Part shown: positions 1 through 5,138 of the stretch, in pieces | Numbering within the stretch: the first letter of the stretch is position 1 | How the letters are laid out: each line of letters begins with the position of its first letter | Assembly: GCA_938073925.1 (NCBI GenBank) | Contig: CALJGH010000093.1 | Span: 1 to 5,138, forward strand | Source: an uncultured Nitrospinaceae bacterium | GTDB lineage: Bacteria; Nitrospinota; Nitrospinia; Nitrospinales; VA-1 | Length of the DNA stretch: 5,138 bases | Reading direction: 5' to 3' | Notes under the pieces: generated by a model | What the model was told of the DNA's origin: nothing | Seen by the model: only the letters and a program-made list of their open reading frames with translations | Database searches by the model: none | Translations under genes and position numbers: made by a program

Positions 1-2
1 CA

Positions 3-920
3 GGAGAAGTTTGGCAAAACGATAATACGTTCATCCCCTTAAATGAACGGGCGATCGGTATGGTTTTTCAAGAATCCCGCCTTTTCCCACATTTAAATGT
101 TCGTAACAATCTGTTATATGGCTATAAACGTACACCTGTTGATTCTAGAAGACTGCATCTGGAAGAAGTGATGCATGTTCTGGCGTTGGAAAATTTAATG
201 GAACGAGGAATCGAAAATTTATCCGGTGGAGAAAAACAACGAGTTGCATTGGGCCGAGCTCTGCTCACCAGTCCAAAACTTCTTCTAATGGATGAACCTC
301 TAGCCGCGTTAGATGCTCAGAGAAAAACCGAGATCATTCCGTTTATTCGAAAAATAGCAAAAGAACTTTCTATTCCCATTATTTATGTCACTCATTCAAT
401 GAGTGAGGTTTTGCAACTTGTCGATACCATGGTGATTTTGAAAGAAGGGAAGGTGGTGAAATGGGGGCCGGTGGGAAAAGTTTTTGCGGATATTCAATTG
501 CGCGATGCTATTGGCGATCAGCATTCGGGTGCGGTTCTCGACACCACTGTTTTGGAGCACGATACCGAATTTGGAATCACTCGCCTCGACTTTATGGGGC
601 AGGAGTTGAGCGTGCCTCTTCAAAAAATCCGTGTAGGACAAGGGCTTCGAGTGCACATCCATTCGAAAGACGTAAGTCTTGCTACACAACTGCCTGATGG
701 ATTGACCAGTGTACTCAATATCTTAAAAACCAAAGTTAAAGCAATTGGTGAGAATGCAGGGTATTCGGTAGATATAGAACTGGATGCAGGTCGGCCATTG
801 CTTGCCACGATAACTCGAAAGTCTTTATCTAATCTGAGTCTGCAACCCGGCCAGCCGATTTATGCTTTTATAAAAGCCATAAGTATGGTTCATGAAAACG
901 AAAACATACTGATCGATTAA
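3..920 (+). CDS. modC: Molybdate ABC transporter ATP-binding protein ModC (5'-truncated by window edge)
   Basis: This is the cytoplasmic ATPase of the ModABC importer, which powers molybdate (possibly also tungstate) uptake for molybdenum-cofactor enzymes. The reading frame is open from base 3 and 305 residues are visible. Roughly 55-60 N-terminal residues, including the Walker A loop, lie off the left edge; the first visible ATG (base 60) is internal. Seen in order: the Q-loop with the ModC-typical MVFQESRLFPHLNV (60-101), the ABC signature LSGGEKQR (219-242), Walker B LLLMDEP (279-299), a D-loop ALD just after it, and the switch histidine in YVTHS (about 384-398). The C-terminal third is a TOBE/Mop-type domain. 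Its block VHIHSKDVSLA, the following SVLNIL and the late ITRKSL and FIKAISM match ModC rather than sugar or polyamine ATPases. No modA or modB is in view; they would be expected upstream. The gene ends cleanly at TAA. Confidence 0.93.
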   Translation, partial: GEVWQNDNTFIPLNERAIGMVFQESRLFPHLNVRNNLLYGYKRTPVDSRRLHLEEVMHVLALENLMERGIENLSGGEKQRVALGRALLTSPKLLLMDEPLAALDAQRKTEIIPFIRKIAKELSIPIIYVTHSMSEVLQLVDTMVILKEGKVVKWGPVGKVFADIQLRDAIGDQHSGAVLDTTVLEHDTEFGITRLDFMGQELSVPLQKIRVGQGLRVHIHSKDVSLATQLPDGLTSVLNILKTKVKAIGENAGYSVDIELDAGRPLLATITRKSLSNLSLQPGQPIYAFIKAISMVHENENILID

Positions 921-931
921 ATCATATATCC

Positions 932-1250
932 CGGTTCCTGAAACCCATACCGGTTGTTCCTGGAAAAACAATTGTGAAAAGGGGCGATTGGTCATGCAAT
1001 GTATTTCATTTCATCCGGATGCGTGGAGGTGCTACCCACACTCGTTCGTATAGGGAGTAGAGATTTTTTTGATGAAATTGTATTGATAAAGAAATATCCT
1101 AGAACTTTTTCGGTAAAAGCTTAGGCCTTCTGCGACCTACTTGTTTTGAGTTCTGCTGATTTTAAATTGTTTTTAGACGATAACCCGGAATTTCGAAAAA
1201 CCTTATCTGAAACGGCCGAAAAAAGAATTAAAATGGATGGCTTGTGTTGA
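932..1250 (+). pseudogene. Decayed C-terminal cyclic-nucleotide-binding domain of a probable ion channel or cation/proton antiporter
   Basis: I found this by conceptual translation across two frames. From 932 one frame reads RFLKPIPVVPGKTIVKRGD (to 988). The homology then continues in another frame from 987 as IGHAMYFISSGCVEV, implying loss of two bases near 986-989. That frame runs on through a phosphate-binding-cassette-like stretch DFFDEIVLIKKYPRT (1062-1106). It meets an in-frame TAG at 1122-1124 where the family usually has Leu (one change from TTG), continues as AFCDLLVLSSADF, and ends at TGA 1248-1250. Together this is close to a complete cNMP-binding beta-roll plus its C-terminal helices. 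The cassette is also eroded: the usual FGE glycine is Asp, and the alanine after PRT is Phe. Nothing resembling a helix-turn-helix follows, so a Crp/Fnr regulator is unlikely. An antiporter or potassium channel with a C-terminal cNMP domain fits better. The membrane part is absent: modC ends only 11 bases upstream. The fold assignment is firm; the parent family is inferred. Confidence 0.78.
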
Positions 1251-1260
1251 TGCTTCAAGT

Positions 1261-1818
1261 TTATTTCAAATTTCTAACTGCACGCACGCCACCATTCGTG
1301 CATTTGTCTAAGGTACGAACAAAGGCCATACCTGTGACAAAGTAAGCTGTCCGGGCGCAACACACTCCATGTTCTGACGACCAATACCAATAGGCCGATC
1401 CGTCTGCAAATAAACCTGATAAAGCCAAGGGATTTTCCGAGTCATGGTCCATAGCCATGACGTTGGACTCGGTGTTGTCGTAAATTTCTCCATACTCGCG
1501 AACCAGCGGCATTCGCCAATCGCTATGCCCGCCTGTTGTCAGGTTTTCCACATAGTCCTTTGATTCTTGCCAGTTCAAACATTTTCCCAGATCGGCGAAG
1601 CTGTCCTTTTTTGTCCACATGAGTTTAGACTTAGTTTCGGTAATAGTCCCGTCACCGTTATCGACTAGATTAAGTCGGGAAGGAATTGGGGGTGGCGTTA
1701 CATAGGGGGGTGCTATATAAGCTTCCCGTTCCGCCAAAGTCGTCTTGGGTGACAGGAAAATTACGAGTAGGGGTATGAAAAGAATAAAGAAACAACGTGT
1801 GTTCGTTTTTTTTATCAT
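1261..1818 (-). CDS. Secreted DUF1566 (Lcl C-terminal-like) domain protein
   Basis: This is a 185-residue exported protein of unknown function. I chose the ATG at 1816-1818 because it begins a textbook signal peptide: MIKK, a hydrophobic core at residues 9-22, and a likely signal peptidase I site after TLA (residue 29). A GGAAA about 6 bases upstream could serve as a weak ribosome site. The longer frame, opening at 1908, would overlap the permease gene and bury the signal peptide, so I reject it. After a proline-rich linker (37-46) comes one DUF1566 domain. It shows NGDGTITETKSKLMW (54-68), a Trp at 83, GGHSDWRMP (96-104), YWYWSSE (143-149) and the terminal GVRAVR (177-182). Cysteines at 80, 153, 154 and 173 could form disulfides in the periplasm. 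DUF1566 is related to C-type-lectin-like folds and is often a surface or binding module; no catalytic site is evident. The gene follows the permease by about 49 bases on the same strand, so it may be the last gene of that operon. Confidence 0.85.
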   Translation of the reverse strand: MIKKTNTRCFFILFIPLLVIFLSPKTTLAEREAYIAPPYVTPPPIPSRLNLVDNGDGTITETKSKLMWTKKDSFADLGKCLNWQESKDYVENLTTGGHSDWRMPLVREYGEIYDNTESNVMAMDHDSENPLALSGLFADGSAYWYWSSEHGVCCARTAYFVTGMAFVRTLDKCTNGGVRAVRNLK

Positions 1819-1867
1819 AGTTTTCCAGTGGGAATTTAAACCTCTCCCGAAAAAAATATCGATTGGT

Positions 1868-4438
1868 TCATGAAGCAGTTTCCCGAATGGTTTTAAGCGG
1901 TTTATCATTTATAACATCGAGACTGCTCAAAATTCCCGTGGTAACGGTGAGCAATACACCAAAACAAAATGCCCATGCAAGAATTTCAGGTTGCCAATGC
2001 CAGGCAGATTTAATCATATATCTCATGATGGCCCAGGAGAACCCCTGCGCTAGTATAATTCCCACCAACGCCGCAATGATTCCCAAGGTTGCGTATTCGA
2101 ACCCGAGAATAGAAGCCACCATCTTTCTTTTTGCGCCGAGTATTTTTAATACTGCAGATTCACGCAAGCGTCGATACTTGGTCGAAGCGATTGATCCGGA
2201 TAGGATGAACAGTCCTGCCGCTATTGCAAACCCGGACATAAAGTCGACCAAGGTTGTCAGTTTGGATACGGTTGATTCAATGGTATTGACGATGTCGCGC
2301 GTGCTGATCGCTGTGATATTTGGTAATGCTTTAACAACGGCGTGTTGAAGTTGTAATTCTTTTTCATCGGGAACGTGAACAGTGGCGACATAGGTGAGGG
2401 GTGCGTCAGCGAGTGCGCCGGGTGAAAAAATCATATAAAAATTGGTTCGCATATTTCGCCAGTTTACGGTGCGGATGCTCGTGACTTTTGCGGAAACAGG
2501 GATGCCTTGAATTTCTATAGTTAACTGCGATCCAATTTTTGCATTTAATCTTTTTGCGGCATCTTGTTCGAGGGAGACTTCTGCATTTTCCGCTCGTTTT
2601 TCATCCCACCACTGACCTTCGATAATTTTATTATCTTTAGGAGGTGGGCCTGCGATATAGGTCAAAGCGAATTCCCGATTGATGAACCATTCTTCCCGCT
2701 GTTTATCTTTGTATTTCCAGTTAGCAATGAGTTGATCGTCTATGCTGTGTAGCCGCGACCGCACCAGCGGAGTCAAACTGCGCTCAGCTTCTGGCGCAAT
2801 TTGATCGAGTACCTTGCTGAACGTTTCTTTTTGGTCTTTCTGGATGTCGATGAAAAAATAATTAGGAGGTTTCATTTCCGTATTTTTATTCAACATGGCC
2901 AGCGTATCCATTTGCACCAATCTTACGGTGAGGATCAGCATGATGCCCATTCCCAGACAGGTGATGATTGATACCGCCTGGTTGTTCGGACGTTTGAGAT
3001 TGGATATTCCATATTTCCTCGCAAGGGACCCTGACTGTGGCAACATTTTGAGTAATTTTAATAGCAGTACTGAAGCCAGCATAAACACGGCAATTGAAAT
3101 TACTAACGCGGTGAGGAACACCAATCCGCGTATCACAGACTCGGCTTGCCAGCAGATCATAGAGGCAAGACCGATGCTCACGGTCAGACCAGCCAGCCAG
3201 CGGTCTTTGAAACTACCAGAGGTAAGTTCTTCTTCCTCGAAGTTGCGGCGAAACAGTCGCAGGGGACGTGTGCGCACAGCACCTAGCAAAGGCCATAGGC
3301 AGAACAGGAGTGTGGTTGATACACCGAGCAGTAAAGACTGCAAAGAGGGTGTCCAGTAAAAAACGGGATCGAGTTGGTAATTGATCAGTCCTTCCATTTT
3401 TGAGGGCAACAAATAGGTAAGAAAAAAACCAAGAGCGACTCCCAGCAAACTACCAGCTAACCCCATCAAAAGGGATTGTAATAAATATACATTGAACAGA
3501 GTGCGAGAAGATGCGCCGAGACAATTCATGATTGCCAGAGTGTCAAGTTTTTGTGCCATGAAAGTGCGGACGATCATAGCGACTCCTATACCGCCCATGA
3601 GAAGTGCGATTACACCTAACGCGCCGAGGTATTGTCCCATTCGATCAATGGAGCTGGAAAGCGAAGATTGCACGTCTTTATAAGTTCTGATGGAGATGGT
3701 TTCATCGGGTAAGCCGTGCTCCAAAAGTTCTAGGGCTTTTTCCAGTTCGATGGTGTTCGGGAGCTTTATTAAAGTGCGGTGCTTGATTCGACTGCCGGGT
3801 TGGATCAAATCGGCTTTATCCAAGGAGGCTCGGGAAATGAATAGTCGAGGACCGATACTAAAAGCGCGAGAAATACGATCAGGCTCGGACAACACAATGC
3901 CAGTGATTTTTAATTTGGTTTTTCCTAGAGAGAATCCATCTCCAAGGCTCAATCCTGTCTTTATGAGGAAAGAGGGCTCGACAACCGCACCGTTTCGCGA
4001 TAGCAACTCTTGTAAGGGCCGGTTTGGATCGCTCTTAAATTCTCCGTAGAAAGGATATTGCGCACCGACCAAAGGAATAGATTTCAACTCCGTTATTAGG
4101 GAGCCAGATTTCTCTGGCGAATCTGGATTTTTAAACTGCGCCATGCCATGCAGTTCTTTTAGAAATAAAAACTGGGTTCCTATGGGTAAGATTTTTTTCT
4201 GGTAGGTGATATCATTTTCACCTTGTTCCCAACTGCCTTTGATGACGATGTCGGCCGCGAGGAGTCCTTTGGATTGCCCCTGGATGGTTTCCTGCACCAT
4301 GTTGGAAAAACTTTTAACAGTCATCACTGCGCCCACGCCCACGGCAATACATAAAATAAAGAAGAACATTCGCTTCCACGCACCGCGCGATTCGGCCAAC
4401 ATGAGCGAGATCAGTTGCGTGAAATTGAGTTGATTCAT
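1868..4438 (-). CDS. YbbP-like FtsX/MacB-family ABC transporter permease
   Basis: This 856-residue inner-membrane permease is a little longer than E. coli YbbP (about 800). By hydropathy I see ten membrane segments, near residues 24-42, 270-292, 314-342, 366-388, 413-431, 434-462, 486-506, 729-750, 778-803 and 818-839. They enclose two large extracytoplasmic domains, about 43-269 and 507-728. Coupling-helix-like FtsX motifs are visible twice: LAIMNCLGAS (301-310) and RESAVLKILGAKR (759-771). Blocks typical of YbbP are INREFALTY (586-594), IIEGQWW (605-611) and NFYMIFSPGALADAP (666-680). The family is mechanotransmission-type (type VII), and its members mostly move lipids, lipoproteins or other hydrophobic molecules out of the inner membrane. 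The start ATG overlaps the upstream ATPase stop as ATGA, and I see no Shine-Dalgarno before it, which suggests translational coupling. No frameshift or missing segment is evident. The substrate is unknown. Confidence 0.93.
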   Translation of the reverse strand: MNQLNFTQLISLMLAESRGAWKRMFFFILCIAVGVGAVMTVKSFSNMVQETIQGQSKGLLAADIVIKGSWEQGENDITYQKKILPIGTQFLFLKELHGMAQFKNPDSPEKSGSLITELKSIPLVGAQYPFYGEFKSDPNRPLQELLSRNGAVVEPSFLIKTGLSLGDGFSLGKTKLKITGIVLSEPDRISRAFSIGPRLFISRASLDKADLIQPGSRIKHRTLIKLPNTIELEKALELLEHGLPDETISIRTYKDVQSSLSSSIDRMGQYLGALGVIALLMGGIGVAMIVRTFMAQKLDTLAIMNCLGASSRTLFNVYLLQSLLMGLAGSLLGVALGFFLTYLLPSKMEGLINYQLDPVFYWTPSLQSLLLGVSTTLLFCLWPLLGAVRTRPLRLFRRNFEEEELTSGSFKDRWLAGLTVSIGLASMICWQAESVIRGLVFLTALVISIAVFMLASVLLLKLLKMLPQSGSLARKYGISNLKRPNNQAVSIITCLGMGIMLILTVRLVQMDTLAMLNKNTEMKPPNYFFIDIQKDQKETFSKVLDQIAPEAERSLTPLVRSRLHSIDDQLIANWKYKDKQREEWFINREFALTYIAGPPPKDNKIIEGQWWDEKRAENAEVSLEQDAAKRLNAKIGSQLTIEIQGIPVSAKVTSIRTVNWRNMRTNFYMIFSPGALADAPLTYVATVHVPDEKELQLQHAVVKALPNITAISTRDIVNTIESTVSKLTTLVDFMSGFAIAAGLFILSGSIASTKYRRLRESAVLKILGAKRKMVASILGFEYATLGIIAALVGIILAQGFSWAIMRYMIKSAWHWQPEILAWAFCFGVLLTVTTGILSSLDVINDKPLKTIRETAS

Positions 4439-5115
4439 AGTTCGGCTGTATTTCGGTCGGCGATGATTTTCCCGTCTTCCAAGGTCAAAATGCGCTGACT
4501 TTGATCGGCGACCTGAGATTCGTGGGTGACGAGGATGATGGTGGCTCCCTTCACTCGATGCAGTTCCTTTAATAATTCGATAATACGATCGCTGTTTTTT
4601 GAATCGAGGTTGCCGGTGGGTTCATCGGCAAGAATGATCTCGGGATCATTGACAAATGCGCGTGCAAGAGAAAGACGTTGTTGTTCGCCGCCAGATAACT
4701 GCGCTGGGTAATGATGTTGTCGGTCTCGCAACCCTACTGTGCCCAGCAGGTCTTCCGATTTTTTAGTCGCGCCGGGTGTGCCATTGAGTTCTGCGGACAA
4801 TACGACATTTTCCAAAGCGGTAAGGGTTGGGATGAGATGAAAATTTTGGAAGATGAAACCGAATCGTTTTCCACGTAGCAAGGCCAGTTCATCTTCATCG
4901 AGTTTCGTGATACCCTGCCCGTCAATAGTGATGGTTCCGTCAGTTGGGGTGTCGAGTCCAGCAATCAGGCTGAGCAGGGTGGTTTTGCCGCTGCCTGAAT
5001 GACCGGTGATGGCGATGAACTGTCCCGTTGGAATGGTTAGATCGATAGACTTCAGAATCTCTACTTTATGACCGCCGCCGTGTAGGGTTTTTTTCAATCC
5101 GGATATTTTTATCAA
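4435..5115 (-). CDS. YbbA/LolD-like ABC transporter ATP-binding protein
   Basis: This 226-residue ATPase (E. coli YbbA is about 228) energises the permease encoded immediately downstream. All nucleotide-binding motifs are intact: Walker A GHSGSGKT (38-45), Q-loop FIFQNFHLIPTLTALENV (87-104), signature LSGGEQQR (140-147), Walker B IILADEP with Glu165 (160-166), D-loop GNLD (168-171) and switch His198 in VTHES. The LIPTLTALENV stretch and the ADEPTGNLD run are typical of the LolD/MacB/FtsE/YbbA branch. The proposed start is TTG (5113-5115, read on the minus strand), giving the usual MIKISGLKK opening. No clear Shine-Dalgarno precedes it, and the frame stays open to the window edge, so an upstream start cannot be excluded. 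The gene ends in an ATGA overlap with the permease start. Membership is certain at the level of this branch. YbbA rather than LolD is favoured because the partner is a single double-length YbbP-like permease, not a LolC/LolE pair. Confidence 0.92.
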   Translation of the reverse strand: MIKISGLKKTLHGGGHKVEILKSIDLTIPTGQFIAITGHSGSGKTTLLSLIAGLDTPTDGTITIDGQGITKLDEDELALLRGKRFGFIFQNFHLIPTLTALENVVLSAELNGTPGATKKSEDLLGTVGLRDRQHHYPAQLSGGEQQRLSLARAFVNDPEIILADEPTGNLDSKNSDRIIELLKELHRVKGATIILVTHESQVADQSQRILTLEDGKIIADRNTAEL

Positions 5116-5138
5116 AAGCTTGGTAAAATTTAGGGTTA

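Noticed and set aside
931..962. Repeated CCGGTT and TTCCTG words just after modC, as a possible terminator or operator
   Set aside because: The copies are direct, not inverted. The only inverted pairing (AACC/GGTT, 942-955) is four base pairs, and the stretch is better explained as the first codons of the cNMP-domain remnant.
1122..1124. TAG as a recoded (pyrrolysine or suppressed) codon in a functional cNMP protein
   Set aside because: The same remnant also has a frameshift and has lost its whole 5' part, so simple decay explains the stop.
1279..1302. Inverted repeat TGCACG / CGTGCA with a 12-base loop, as a possible terminator
   Set aside because: It lies inside the 3' end of the DUF1566 coding sequence, over the GGVRAVR codons, and has no T-run in the right place on either strand.
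1261..1400. 3' end of the DUF1566 gene as a diversity-generating-retroelement variable region
   Set aside because: DUF1566-like folds can be such targets, but no second near-copy template and no reverse transcriptase gene are visible in the window.
1863..2348. 161-residue plus-strand open frame, and similar plus-strand frames at 2895-3359, 3690-4049 and 4206-4433
   Set aside because: They lie antisense to the intact YbbP-like permease, show no recognisable domain, and their compositions are what a reverse-strand shadow of a membrane protein gives.

Overview
The window looks like ordinary chromosome of a Gram-negative bacterium. It is gene-dense with moderate base composition, a molybdate ABC transporter ATPase, a YbbA/YbbP-type inner-membrane ABC system and an exported DUF1566 protein. 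I cannot name the organism from sequence alone, and no rRNA, tRNA, mobile element or phage gene is present to narrow it.

Layout: (1) Positions 3-920, plus strand: the C-terminal five-sixths of a ModC-type molybdate import ATPase; its Walker A end lies upstream of the window. (2) Positions 932-1250, plus strand: the decayed tail of a gene encoding a cyclic-nucleotide-binding (cNMP) domain, probably the C-terminal domain of an ion channel or cation/proton antiporter. A frameshift and an in-frame TAG break it, and nothing of its 5' part is left. No gene caller would report it, and it accounts for almost all of the apparent intergenic gap. (3) Positions 1261-5115, minus strand: a compact three-gene cluster, read from the right edge leftwards. 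It holds a YbbA/LolD-like ATPase, an 856-residue YbbP-like permease with ten predicted membrane segments that overlaps the ATPase by 4 bases (ATGA), and a small secreted DUF1566 protein about 49 bases further on.

How the parts work together: the ATPase and permease should form one MacB/LolCDE-type (type VII) machine. It would use cytoplasmic ATP hydrolysis to drive movement of its large periplasmic domains, which suggests lipid or lipoprotein-like substrates rather than import. The DUF1566 protein has a signal peptide, so it would sit in the same compartment as those domains. Co-transcription is plausible from the spacing, but a functional link is unproven. The ModC gene and the minus-strand cluster converge tail to tail across the pseudogene, and I see no convincing terminator hairpin between them.

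I found no evidence of a new defence or mobile system. The most notable observation is the cNMP-domain pseudogene, followed by the DUF1566 partner of the YbbAP-like pair.
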